Shown here one piece after another: positions 43,980 through 54,684 of a stretch of DNA of 64,000 nucleotides (positions are counted from its first letter, which is position 1; each line of letters starts with the position of its first letter). The position numbers and the translations under genes are program-made. The stretch lies in NCBI GenBank assembly GCA_004565275.1, contig SDOX01000001.1:1-64000 (forward strand), given 5' to 3'. The notes under the pieces were generated by a model that saw only the letters and a list, made by a program, of their open reading frames with translations, was not told the DNA's origin and made no database searches. This DNA comes from Nannochloropsis salina CCMP1776. Its lineage: Eukaryota > Sar > Eustigmatophyceae > Eustigmatales > Monodopsidaceae.

Positions 43980-44870
43980 ATGGAATCCAATTCCCCTTCC
44001 ACTGTCTCGTGGGTAATCTGGCAATTACTGGATTCAAACTTGCCCACCGGGGGTTTCGCGCATTCGTATGGCCTTGAAGCAGCGCTGCAACTGAAGTATT
44101 TCGATCTCCAGAGCGTCGATGAGGAAATTCGTGTCACTGGCTTGCTTGCCTTTGCCCGCCAGACAATGGAGCAACAGGCCTCTCTTCTCTTACCCATGGT
44201 CAGTGCTGCACACCATGCAGCGAAGGACGCGACGGCACTCTTAAAGTGTACAGATGCCGGTTCATCTGTGTCCATGGTATCTCGTTGGGCAACACTCGAT
44301 AAAGAATGCCATGCACTGATAACCACGGAAGGTGGCCGTAGGGCTTCGACTGCTCAAGGCCTAGCTCTGCTCCGATTAGCTTGCGATAACATCCCCTCTC
44401 TCTCTTCCCAGCACTGCCAATGGCTGCGTACTGCCAGGGATCTGATCCGAGGGCGGGTAGGAGACAGACACAGGGGCGACGCGGCGGGCGCATCGGAGCC
44501 TTTGGGAGTTCCACACCACATGTCCATCCTATCGGCCAGGGGGCATCAAGCTCCAGTCTTTGGTTGGCTATGTCAGGCCTTAGGGGTGGACGCGGTCACA
44601 TGTGTCCGCATGTTCTGTTACCTGGTTTTAAGGGACTTGATGGCAGCTGCCACGCGTCTGGGCCTCGTGGGTCCCCTGGCTGCGGTTCGTTTGCAGATGA
44701 CGTTATACGAGGACGCGGAGGCCGTGGTGGGACGCTTTCTTGAACAGGAAGCCTCAGAAAGAGCAACAGGAGGGAAGGAAGGAGGGAGGGGTCCACGACA
44801 GGAGAATCCATTGCTGGATATTTTGCAAGGTGCCCACGAAAAATTGTATTCTCGACTGTTCATAAGTTAA
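43980..44870 (+). CDS. Urease accessory protein UreF
   Basis: Helper that, with UreG and UreD/H, delivers nickel to urease; urease turns urea into ammonia and CO2. Intronless, 296 residues. WQLLDSNLPTGGFAHSYGLE is the UreF signature. RRASTAQGLALLRLA, SARGHQAPVFGWLCQALGV and AAATRLGLVGPLAAVRLQM also match. ATG 43980 is the first in frame; the open frame before it starts only with TTG. A Lys/Gly/Arg-rich insert near residue 265 is local. No other urease gene is nearby. A working urease would fit with arginine-derived urea recycling, but that is inference. Confidence 0.9.
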   Translation: MESNSPSTVSWVIWQLLDSNLPTGGFAHSYGLEAALQLKYFDLQSVDEEIRVTGLLAFARQTMEQQASLLLPMVSAAHHAAKDATALLKCTDAGSSVSMVSRWATLDKECHALITTEGGRRASTAQGLALLRLACDNIPSLSSQHCQWLRTARDLIRGRVGDRHRGDAAGASEPLGVPHHMSILSARGHQAPVFGWLCQALGVDAVTCVRMFCYLVLRDLMAAATRLGLVGPLAAVRLQMTLYEDAEAVVGRFLEQEASERATGGKEGGRGPRQENPLLDILQGAHEKLYSRLFIS

Positions 44871-45238
44871 CCAATTGACGCACAAAGACATCAAAAAAGT
44901 CGTGTGAGTCTGTGCAATCTTGATGTGGATTTGACCTGACGATGCATCGATCAGACTTTCTTGTTCTTGTACCATAAGTATCTCAAATGGTGCATAAGCT
45001 CCACTTACGCCCTCGCTTTACTTGTGTTACCGAACTTATCGCCCCGGTCTGCCAGTGGATGCTTTCCACTGACTCCTTCTCCCTTCTCGCCTCTACTTAC
45101 TTCCCGTCACACCTGTAAACTGCTTTGATTTGATCCAAGCCATCGGTGTGATCGCACATGGTGCTGTTACTTTCTAATACAAAGACTATCTGTAAGGAAG
45201 CAGACCACCCAAAGCTGCTAGAAAACTTCCCACAGCCA
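44871..45238. other. Convergent spacer
   Basis: 368 bases between UreF and the Ser-Pro-rich membrane protein. Nothing recognised. Confidence 0.45.
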
Positions 45239-46141
45239 CTACGCCCTATTACTAAATTTTCTAAAAAGTACGAATCCAACCGCTCCAACAAGAGCGATGC
45301 CAAATACAACAGGGATTACAATGGCCGTTACATTCGTTTTATCTTTTCCTGTCTTTTCCGTTTCTTGGACGTCCATCGGCTGAAAGCGAAGGGAAGGGAC
45401 TTCGTTGCTCATGCGCACTTCTGAATCACAGACAAATTTAAAAACGGGAATGTGGTCCAGGATCACCACGGGTATGATCCCGGACGAGATCAGCGCGAGG
45501 AAACTGTCGATCTGCCTGACATAGGTCTCACCGTGAAGGCCATGGATGGTGATAGTGGTCACATTCACGCTGTCCCCAACAGACATTTTACAGCGTTTGT
45601 TTTCATTATCTTTGCCGCTAGTCTCACGACGAGAGGATGGAAGAGCTCGTACTTCTCCTACTGATCGCAACCGGCGGGGCAGTGGGGTCTGGCTGCTATC
45701 CATCTCAACAACAGTGCCCCTCCACTCAACCGAGACATTGATGTCAGAGCGATTAGCACCCGGAAAAGACATGCCGGCGATAAACTGGACAAGGCCTGCA
45801 ACTGCTTCTATTTGCTCTTCTGTGGCTCCCGCGACCTGTAAGTCAATTTGAACCACGGGGTTCTCAACCTCGTCGTCATACGTATCGTCGAACGGGTCCT
45901 CCTCATTATTGTTATTTTCTGGCGCATTCTCATCGACTGGTTTTGGAAGTATCGAAGGGCTAATGCTTGGAACACTGGTTGAAATGGAGGGAATTGTAGT
46001 GGGGGCTCTGGTTGATATTGATGGCATGGCAGAGGGTGTAACTGTTTTGAGCTCCTCATCAGCCGCGGCCTGCGGAGCGATGCTGATAAGATAGGTGATG
46101 AACGCCATCAAAAATGGTCTGGCGCCGGCAAGGTGTACCAT
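45239..46141 (-). CDS. Secreted/membrane protein with Ser-Pro-Ile repeats
   Basis: I do not recognise a family. Intronless, 300 residues. Visible parts in order: a signal peptide (about residues 1-27, PFLMAFITYLISIAPQAAA); a low-complexity stalk of repeated PSIS/PTTIPSIS units (residues 35-67); an acidic Asn/Glu/Asp stretch; a mixed alpha/beta domain of about 150 residues (VVQIDLQVAGATEEQIEAVA) with NxS/T glycosylation sites (NRS, NVS, NVT); and a transmembrane helix near the C-terminus (TAIVIPVVFGIALVGAVGFV) followed by a short basic tail. This is a type I surface protein layout. Ser/Pro/Thr stalks of this kind occur in stramenopile cell-surface proteins. Function unknown. Confidence 0.65.
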   Translation of the reverse strand: MVHLAGARPFLMAFITYLISIAPQAAADEELKTVTPSAMPSISTRAPTTIPSISTSVPSISPSILPKPVDENAPENNNNEEDPFDDTYDDEVENPVVQIDLQVAGATEEQIEAVAGLVQFIAGMSFPGANRSDINVSVEWRGTVVEMDSSQTPLPRRLRSVGEVRALPSSRRETSGKDNENKRCKMSVGDSVNVTTITIHGLHGETYVRQIDSFLALISSGIIPVVILDHIPVFKFVCDSEVRMSNEVPSLRFQPMDVQETEKTGKDKTNVTAIVIPVVFGIALVGAVGFVLFRKFSNRA

Positions 46142-46748
46142 TCTAGCAGTTTTGATTTTCTGTCAATGAAAAGCATTTTTTGGGGTGGGGAATCGAATCG
46201 ACAACAATGGCATTTATGTCAGTCCCAAGACCACGTGACTGGCGCATCGTCCTCCAGGCAAGACACTTCGGGAAATTGCCAGAATTTGAGGAAAAAATTG
46301 GAGCCACTCTACCAATCAAATACAAGGACACTTGTCCATATCATCCGGACCTGACGCGTGTAAATGTATACTAGCCTGATCATGATATGCGAAACGTTCC
46401 TCTAAAATGGGTAACGGGCGAAAAGGTTTAAATTCAAATTCGAAAATCTCTTTCAATTGCATGTGTGAATGCGGCACACAGACCTCTATTTCTAAAATCA
46501 ACAGTAATCATGAAGGGAAGATAACAAGAAATTACTAAATTAAATATGTCATGAGTCGCGTGAATGTGCGTCGCAACGAATCGACTCAATACGCTTTGTT
46601 TCTGCGAAGGTTATGACAAACACTCCCCGTACGACTAGGTGTTATTTTCATATTGCTTTTTTAAGACGAGTGCATTTAGCCAGGGCTCACTCTTCTAATC
46701 GTTGTTGCAATCTTTCACATTTAAATCCAGCATGAAGACCCGATACTT
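46142..46748. other. Spacer between membrane protein and PPR gene
   Basis: 607 bases, AT-rich. It should contain the promoter of the minus-strand membrane protein and the 3' flank of the PPR gene. No gene recognised. Confidence 0.4.
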
Positions 46749-49019
46749 TCACAACCGGTCCCCATTGAGACGAATTTGTTTTAACCTTTCTTCAAAATAT
46801 GAAGGTACATAGCAACCCTGTGCGTGCATCCCGCTCAAGAGCTCCTGCGCTCGATCATGCTCTCCAAGCAACGCATACCATAGGATCAACAATCGCTGGG
46901 TGGCGGGCCGGAGCACCACGCCTTTCTCGTCCATGTGCGACAGAACGCTCTCCATCCTCTTCACATCCGCCTCCTTGGCTTGGGCCAGAATGCGAACCAT
47001 TAAATGGCACGTCTCGTCGTTGGGAGCGATACCTAGGCGATCCATTTCGTTCATCACTGAGATAGCCGCCCCAACTTGCAAGGACCGGGACCGGAGGCAC
47101 GCGAGCAGCAGGGCATTCGAGGCATTGGTGTCGTAGGCCAACCCGAAGACAGGGTGGTAGTCCTCGAATGTGGCGAACGCACGGTCCAACTGGTTTGCAT
47201 ACGCACAACCCAAGACAATCAAATAGACAGCAGACCCACTCACAGGCAAAGGAGCATTGGGCACGAAAGTGGGGTCCGCCCCCTCCCCGTCCTTTCCATC
47301 CACCGCTTGCTGTTCCCGCCGTCCCTCAGCCTCTTGCCGCACATGGTCCTGGTAGGCCTTCTGGAGCGCGACCAGGTTATTGTACGCCTCGTCCAATCTG
47401 GCCACGGACTTGGAGAGCTGTCGGGCCACCAAGTGAAGGGTGCCCTCCGAAGGCGTGAAGCCCAACGCGCACATTTCATTCAAAGCCTTGAGCATGGCTA
47501 CGTCGTTCTTAGAGAGACCCAAGGCTTGTATCACGGCGTTGAACACCAAGGCCGTCGGGGGGAACCCCCACCCCTCCAACGCATAGAACACGTCCATCGC
47601 CAGTTGCCCATCGCCCCGCTTGGCAGCCATGTTCAAGATCTGCAGCCCCATCCCCCGATCCACAGGCATCGTCAAGGCGTTCAATCCTTGCCGCAGGACC
47701 TTGACGTTGCCTGTCTCGATGCCGACTTCCAAGACCTTGGTGACCATGTTCCCCGACACCACCCCCGGATTCTCCGGTGACCGCCCGTCCTCCACAGTCA
47801 CCTCCAGGACACGGGCCGCGGCCTCCCCGTCCAATGCCCGGGCATGGCAGGAGATCAGACAACTCTTTGCCGCAGGCGATAGAATCAACCCCTTCTCGAC
47901 CGCCTCCTCGAACCGAGCTTGGGCTTCCAACCGCATCCGAGCCTTGGCCAAGGCCATCACCACGAAACTCATCGTCTCTTCTCCCGCCGAAAAACCGGTC
48001 TCCTGCATGTGATCCCATACTTCCAAAGCGCACACACCGTCTGCAATGTTTGCACAGGCCCGCAACATCAAATTGTAGACACGCTGCCAATGTTGAGGGG
48101 TAGGATCCGGGTCGGAAGACACCGTCGCCCCGGCTGTATTCAACGCGCCGCCCTCCAATAGCGACCCTCCCGCCTCCCTTTCCCGTGCAATCTTTTGCAT
48201 GGCCATGTCTTTGAAAAGGGACGAGGCAAGGCGTAAGCGCCGACGGAGGGTCTCCCCGCGCTTACCCCCTGTCTTCTGCCCTCCCTCAAATTCTGCCGGA
48301 ACAGCCCCGCTCTGGGGACGTGCATTAAGGAATCGATCGTCCAACAGCAGTCCCAAAAACGTGTGCACATGCCAGAAATTCAGCCTTTCCTTTCCCACCG
48401 TCTGCCTCCAGCACCGTTCCATGGCATCTAGATCCTCGCCTTGGAGTAGGCGTTCAAAACGTGCCATGCCTGGTTTGACCCCTGCCGCTTGTTTCCAAGC
48501 CTGTCCAAGCTCAAGTGCTGCTTGTTGGAAAAGTTTCTCCTGCTCTTCCGAGCTCGAGGAGGGATTTATGGATATGGTTTGCGCGGATGGTAGGGGGGGA
48601 GACGCGGCAACCGTCGGGGACGGCGAGGGCGAAGCACGTAGTTCTTCCTGCATGGGTGTACCACGACTGGTGTTCTGGCCTAGAGTGGGAGCAGCTGAGT
48701 CATCCGGAGAGATGTTCCCGCTAAACATCGAGGATAAATGTCTGTAACAGGAATGAGTAGTGAGCAGCCCGACAAGGCAGGAGGGCCCACGCAGAGAAGA
48801 AGCAGGTGCAGAGTTCTACCATACATTCCACACCCATCTCAGAGCGGGGGCTGATCGGCTTTTCCATGTGTCAGCTTCCATGGAATCAGAACGAATTCGA
48901 TCACCTCTATACGAATCCAAAACTGATAGCAGAGAAACGTACCTTCCATGATGCGGCGACAAGACAGGTTTAAGGAACCCCCCCGCTGCCAATTTCCGCA
49001 ACGCGATAAACCGCTGCAT
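46749..49019 (-). CDS. Mitochondrial pentatricopeptide repeat (PPR) protein
   Basis: Two exons: 49019-48943 encodes a 26-residue Arg/Lys-rich leader (MQRFIALRKLAAGGFLKPVL), fitting a mitochondrial presequence; 48741-46749 holds the rest, joined in phase 2. About 689 residues. PPR-type helix pairs are seen, for example VYNLMLRACANIADGVCALE, VWDHMQETGFSAGEETMSFV, VFNAVIQALGLSKNDVAMLK, LNEMCALGFTPSEGTLHLVA, ISVMNEMDRLGIAPNDETCH and VLSHMDEKGVVLRPATQRLL. PPR proteins bind organelle RNA; the target is unknown. Without the leader exon the frame would start at an internal ATG (48728). Confidence 0.85.
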
Positions 49020-49496
49020 ACCGTTCTAACTGTAAAATACATGTGATTGCGCAAGTACGTTGGGAACGATGTTGATTCGGGGGAAACGGCAATCAAATGT
49101 CCACAAGACAGTATAGACAAGAGGAAGGCCATGGTAACGTGAGAATTCAACCGCCTTCTTTACATTTTTAAGGACGACCAAACATCTATCACCACCCAGA
49201 TGCACCAGAACAACAGTAAAAATAATGGCGACGGACACTGAATCCGAGGACAAGTGGTTGCAATCAAACTTCTCGGCACTCCAAATTACTGCTTTTCCCA
49301 CCGTAGGATACGAGCGCGGAGCCCGGCGAGGGAAAGTCTTCTCGCCCCTCTCGCTGGTTAAGTTGATGATAAAATGGACGTGACTTTTATGTCTCAGACT
49401 CACCTTTGTTGCTTTCCCCCCCTGGAAATGGACATTCCCGCGTGGACACATGCCATGGCAGACAGCAACTGGGTATTGGTGGATTGACATTTTACC
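49020..49496. promoter_or_regulatory. Divergent spacer, PPR protein / hydrolase
   Basis: 477 bases between opposite start codons. No protein-like frame recognised. Confidence 0.4.
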
Positions 49497-51099
49497 ATGG
49501 CTACCTCATACGCAAACCTCCCTGCCTGGCGCAACCAAATGACTTTTTTGCCCGGGAACATGCAATTGACGAAGCCAGAGGACATGCCGAAGGAAAAGAC
49601 TTGGCGGTACAAGGGACATGCTGTGCATGTGGACAGTTGCGGTACTCCAGTCGGCTCTCCTGTCACACTTGTTCTACTTCACGGTACGGTTTGGTATCGG
49701 TAGGTATTAGAGTCGCGACGCCCCCCACGCCATGAGCGAAAAATATCCCCGCGCTCTGCAAGTTTCGAGTCGTTGTCAAGAAAATCTGACGGCACCCATG
49801 CTTCGTCTTCTACCAGAAGTTAAAGTTCTAATTTTGCGTCTCATCCCTTTATTTTATGAACCTACATTTTCCAGGGGTGGGGACCAATGCTCGACAAATG
49901 TCCTTACTTGTCGGTCTGCCCCTGGCCCGCAAGTATGGTTTTCATTCTCTCGCTTTGGATTGTCCTGGGTACGGCGTAACGCAGGTGGCGCCCAAGAGCA
50001 AGGTGACCTACAGTGATTGGGTGGACCTCGTCGACGCCTTTGTAGATGCCCAGACGAGGAGACAGTTAAACGAGGGGAGAGGGACACGGCCCATCGTCCT
50101 CTTCGGATTGAGCGCGGGGGGCATGTTGGCTTACCAGGTGGCAGCACGCAACGCGAGTGTAAAAGGTGTCATCGGCATGACTTTTCTCGACCAACGCGTG
50201 CAAGAGGTGCGTGGAGGGCCACCTTCCTCCCACTCGCGTGCCCGGAGCCTCATATTAAAGTCAACGAGGGATACGCTACTCGACCGCCATGTCACCCACC
50301 ACCGACCCGTCTCATTTGCATTTCCCGTTCCTCTTTACTAGGTGCGTGATACTACCGCCCACGATTTGGTGGGCTCGCGCGTCGGAGTGCCTCTGGCTGG
50401 CGTGCTTAGGAGGACACCGTTAGGAGGCATACGGCTGCCAATGCCCTTAACCAGTAAAGTAAGCAAGCGGGTACCCCATGACCGTCTGCCCCTTCTGGCA
50501 GTCCGAACTCAGCCTTCATTCAATCTCTCCTCGCCTTCCCTCTTCCTAGATGCGGGCCTTGGTCAACGATCAAAAAGCGCTCCGAGCCTTCATTACTGAC
50601 CGTTCTTCGGCGGGAAACTGGGTCTCTATGCGTTTTCTCGCGGACTACATGACGTATGCCCCTGCCAAGGAACCGGAGGACTTTGAAACCTGTCCGATTT
50701 TATTGACCCAACCAGAAGAAGATCGATGGACACCGCTCCGCTTGAGGTGTGTGGGGTTAGGGTTAGGGTTAAGGTTAGGGTTAGGGTTAGGGTTTTGTGT
50801 GGGGCCTCGGTTAACGAGCTCGGAAGGAAGGACGTAGTTCCTTTGTCGGAAAAGAAGTACTTTCTTATTTCTTGGTATCACCACCATGTAGAAAACCCTC
50901 ATTTCCCCCCAACCTGCTGTCTTTTTCGGCTGTCTTATCTCTGCACAGTGAAATTTTTCTGGATCGAATCCGCAAGGTCCCTGTCAAACGGGTTACGCTA
51001 GAGAAAGCCGGACACTACCCCCTGGAGCAACCCGGAATCGACCAGCTGCACAAGGCGATCGCGGAATTTGTGGAGAATACAGTGATTGGAAGGGATTAA
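49497..51099 (+). CDS. Alpha/beta hydrolase
   Basis: Five exons: 49497-49683, 49875-50206, 50342-50458, 50550-50746, 50949-51099; all joins keep frame. The product is about 327 residues. The fold is clear: VTLVLLHGGVGTN with the oxyanion HG, SLALDCPGYGVTQ, the nucleophile elbow LFGLSAGGMLAYQ (GxSxG), the acid near LTQPEEDRWTP, and the catalytic His in EKAGHYPLEQPG. Cap region: RAFITDRSSAGNWVSMRFLA. No leader is obvious. Substrate cannot be told from sequence. The last intron starts a few bases before a TTAGGG array. Confidence 0.87.
50754..50805 (+). repeat. Interstitial telomeric (TTAGGG)n array inside an intron
   Basis: About seven TTAGGG units with two slips (TTAAGG and a shortened unit) begin eight bases after the 5' splice site of the hydrolase's last intron. 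The G-rich strand is the sense strand, so the repeat is transcribed as UUAGGG. Confidence 0.92.
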
Positions 51100-51663
51100 A
51101 ATGAACGAAAGATGAGATCCTTTGGGATGTGTCGGCAAAACGAGCCGGAAATAAAAGAAATAATGCGAGACGTCTGAAAATTAGGAACGAAGGAACGAAC
51201 ACCCTACATCCGCAAATCAGGACAATCGGGACAATATTTATAGCGTTTATGGAACCAAGAGGTTCTGCCAGGAAGGTAAAAAAATTAATTTGTGTCCTAC
51301 GTGCTTTCGAGACAGACAATTACACTCACATGTGTTGTAATAAGGGCGTTTTGGTGTCCTTTGCGTGCGCCACTCACGAAGACGTAGCCCCGAGCGTCCA
51401 GTGCAACATTTCCTTGGCATAATTTTCACGAATGTCACAGTTGTCTAGAGCTTCAAAGACCCCAAGATAATAGGAAATACACCAAGAAAAAAAATCAAGA
51501 AAACGGGTAAAAAGCGTGTCGGCTTTTCAAAGAAAAAAGTGACGTCATTGCCACAACCCTGGCGACCGACTGCTTCATATCGTCAACATGCTCTACCGCC
51601 TGTGATTCCTTGCCTTTGCCCGATCTTTACAAAGTACTCACGGTGCATACATACAGGACGGAT
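51100..51663. other. Tandem spacer between hydrolase and TPR gene
   Basis: 564 bases, AT-rich with A runs at 51480-51540. Probably the TPR gene's promoter. No gene recognised. Confidence 0.4.
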
Positions 51664-53562
51664 ATGCTATGGCGGTGCATCAGTAAATCTAGGTGGTTAC
51701 TTCCTCGGATCAGTGCTACCTCCTGCCTCCACACTTTACCAAAGGCTGCTACTTTCTCCTCTTTTTCACGAGCTCCGCCTCTGCCATCTGCTCAATGGCC
51801 TACACAATCTGAAATGCCCACCAATGGGCTCGACTCGGCCATTTTTAAAACATTGTGGGAGAGTGCACTTGATGCACACGCACGCGGGCGGTACGCGGAA
51901 GCCCTTGCAAAAGCCAAAGCAAGCATTGAAACGGCCGCCGAGGGCGAGCACGGCAGCCTCGGGCGCGAGCATGCTTTGCGAATGGCTCATCACCTAACTG
52001 GACTGGCTTACATGCAACTAGGTTGTGTGACACAGGCAGTTCAAAGCCTGGAACAAGCGAAGGACATCGCGATCAGGGTCAGTGGGGCAGGTGGAGGGGA
52101 TGACGCGTACACAGACTTGGGAGGGGTGCTTAATGACCTGGGGGTTGCAAAGGCATTGGCTGGGGACAAAAAAGCAGCACAAAAGAACGTAAGCCGGACC
52201 TTGTACATGGCTAGACGGGCATACCGACCCGACGAGGATTTAGTGTCGGCGGCGTGCAGCAACTTGGCTGAAGTGATGTGGATGATGGATAGGGAAGGAG
52301 GAAGGGAAGGTGAGGGAATCGCTCAGGAGGCTGTCGAGCTGGCAGAGAAAGCCGCACGGCTGACCGATAAGATGGAGCGTTTGTCGTTGCTGCGTCAATC
52401 GTCCGCCAAGGAGGAAGCTGAGCCCGTAGGAGGCGAGGACACCGAAGCGAAGCCTGGGAGGAAAGGGGGCAGTTACCTCCCCCCGATGCCCGCGTCCGAC
52501 GCCAGCATCCAGGCTAAGACGGCTTCCACGGGGGTCTGGGCCTTACCTGTGGAGCTCTTGGCCTTCCACGAGCGCAGCACCCGTCGTCGCCTCATTTTGG
52601 GTCGCTGTTTGGCGCGTGCGCACAGGGAGGAGGAGGCTGCGTACTACCTCTTCCAAGCTCTGCAAGATTCTCGCAGGTCGGGATTGCGCTGCAATCCCAT
52701 TTTATACGCGCAGTGCTTGGCGGCGGTGGGAAACATGCATTTGCTCTCCTTGTTGCGGCGGGGTCTGGGGACGGACCTCTCGCATTTGGCCGCGGCAGGA
52801 TGCCGGGAAGACAATGAGATGACGTGGGACGCACAGGGCTTGTTAGTGCGGGCTCTGGGAGTGTTGGAGCCGATCTTAGGCAAGGAGCATCCGGAGGTGG
52901 TCGCGTGTCAGGCCAATTTGGCTCTTTTCCAGCCTTTGGCGCGGGCGGAGGCTGTCTTGGCGGACGCGGTGAGGGCGGCGGGAGGGGAGGGGGGGGACAG
53001 GGATGGGGGAGAAGGGCCTGGCGGGGAGATGGAATCCAACAGCAGCAAAAACGTTGACGGCCACAGGGAACATGAGGCTGTAAGCAGCGAGGAAGAGGGC
53101 TCGGGGGCAGCTCAGTCGCCTCTTTCCTCTCCCTTCCCGCCCTCTGACCCCCTCGTGGCCCGCGAGATGGTGCGAGTACTGGAGGGAAACAGGCAGGCGC
53201 TCAACACCTTAATCATTGCCGTCGGTCGGCACAAGGCTGATCGACATTGTGCGGTGGAGCTGGTGGCTGCGAAGCAACGAAGGAGGGCTAAAGGGAGGCA
53301 GACGGCGGACACCTCCTTGGCAAGCACGGAGATTACGGTGGGGAAAGACGTGGGCCAGAGAGAGGGAGGATGCGACGGATTGGGCCGCGGGACGAATGAC
53401 GGTGGGATCGAGGAGGAGGAGGAAGAGCCCCCCCCTCCCTTACAGGTGCTGTGGACCGTGCAGGGGGTCGTGGGGGTCGGGCTGCAAGCCTGGGATGTCA
53501 AGGCGGGAGGGCAAGGGGAAAAGCCAGGGAGGATATTGGAGGAGGATCCGGTCGAGCCCTGA
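51664..53562 (+). CDS. TPR-repeat protein, probably mitochondrial
   Basis: Intronless, about 632 residues. The first 40 residues are Arg/Ser-rich without acids (MLWRCISKSRWLLPRISATS, then FSSFSRAP), fitting a mitochondrial presequence. TPR-like helix pairs follow: WESALDAHARGRYAEALAKA, HHLTGLAYMQLGCVTQAVQS, LGGVLNDLGVAKALAGDKKA, LVSAACSNLAEVMWMM and LGRCLARAHREEEAAYYLFQ. The C-terminal third is acidic and low in complexity with a Glu/Pro run. ATG 51664 is the first in frame; the frame opens earlier only with TTG. It is a scaffold or chaperone-type protein of unknown partner. Confidence 0.75.
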   Translation: MLWRCISKSRWLLPRISATSCLHTLPKAATFSSFSRAPPLPSAQWPTQSEMPTNGLDSAIFKTLWESALDAHARGRYAEALAKAKASIETAAEGEHGSLGREHALRMAHHLTGLAYMQLGCVTQAVQSLEQAKDIAIRVSGAGGGDDAYTDLGGVLNDLGVAKALAGDKKAAQKNVSRTLYMARRAYRPDEDLVSAACSNLAEVMWMMDREGGREGEGIAQEAVELAEKAARLTDKMERLSLLRQSSAKEEAEPVGGEDTEAKPGRKGGSYLPPMPASDASIQAKTASTGVWALPVELLAFHERSTRRRLILGRCLARAHREEEAAYYLFQALQDSRRSGLRCNPILYAQCLAAVGNMHLLSLLRRGLGTDLSHLAAAGCREDNEMTWDAQGLLVRALGVLEPILGKEHPEVVACQANLALFQPLARAEAVLADAVRAAGGEGGDRDGGEGPGGEMESNSSKNVDGHREHEAVSSEEEGSGAAQSPLSSPFPPSDPLVAREMVRVLEGNRQALNTLIIAVGRHKADRHCAVELVAAKQRRRAKGRQTADTSLASTEITVGKDVGQREGGCDGLGRGTNDGGIEEEEEEPPPPLQVLWTVQGVVGVGLQAWDVKAGGQGEKPGRILEEDPVEP

Positions 53563-54684
53563 TACATTGAGGCTTGGATTGGAGGGGATTTAGGCAATAG
53601 TCCTGGAGGAGGGACATTCGTGAGAAGAAAGACTTGCTGCGCCGGAAATGGACGGGCTCGCCCTGATCACGTGGCATGGGATACAAGAGAGAACAAACGG
53701 CGGGAAAGGGGGAGGTAGTGCTTAAAGGAGAGGACTGGCCGCAGGGAGACGTTTGTCGGACGCCTGTAGATGGGGCGTTGACAGATGGGAGGGAGGATGG
53801 AGGAGTCGAGAGTATGGTGAAAGGGCAGCTGCGTTGGCAATAGATGGGTGGGAAAGAGAGAGTAAGCTTCGAGAATAGCTTAAATAGGATGCGGCTAGTG
53901 CAGGAGAAATGCAAAAAGGGATGTATATCGCTTGGATGAACAGCAAAATGCGACAAATATTTCGAAAAATACGAGGGTCAAGAAAGCCGTGTTTGTTGAT
54001 AACTAGGCTCGTTTGCTGGCATCAACGCGCGATTTTCGGTCTTGTATAGGTCGGGCCGTTGATAGCTTTCGTTTTGGGAGAAGCCTTTTCTTTTCCTTCG
54101 TGTGTCCTGCGCGTCCATATTCCCTCCAAATCATTCATTCCCTCCTGCTTCCTATACGAACAGGCTGATTGGTGTATTGAAAAGCAATCCACTTTCTTCG
54201 TGAGCAAAGCTTTCCTCTCCATGTCGGTAACGTAGACGTTTAGCGTCGTGCTCGTTTTTTTCTATGCGAGATGAACCTCAGCATGCCTGCTCTCTTGAAA
54301 TTCTCCCCACCTTCGTCTTGTATGTGGACCAATACCTATCGCGTCAAAATTAAAAATGAACACAATTTGCCCCCTTCTCCCTCAATATAGCTGTAAAATT
54401 TGAAACGTTTGCTTGTGGCACTTGCTTTGCTTGTCGTGCGATCCACTTATTCATGGCACAGGCATGAGCGACCCCCCGAGACACCGTATATCCTTCCCAC
54501 AGATGCCACATACTACCTTGTTTTCCCCTTCCTCCACCGATTCTCCTCCATTTCGACCCACCAGGCCCCATCCATAGCTCCCACGCTCGAACCCTTTCTT
54601 TCGCCTCGCTTCGTCTCCTTGTTCTGTAGCACAAGCAGATCTTATTTGCTTCTCCGCCACACTCCTATCAGTCCCCTCCTCAGC
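53563..54684. other. Convergent spacer
   Basis: 1.1 kb between the TPR gene and the oxidoreductase. Several frames are open but none is protein-like; sequence is AT-richer from 53880 on. No gene recognised. Confidence 0.45.

Noticed and set aside
46180-46205. Sequence resembling a tRNA T-arm (GGAATCGAATCGAC)
   Set aside because: No matching acceptor stem, anticodon arm or D-arm could be folded around it.
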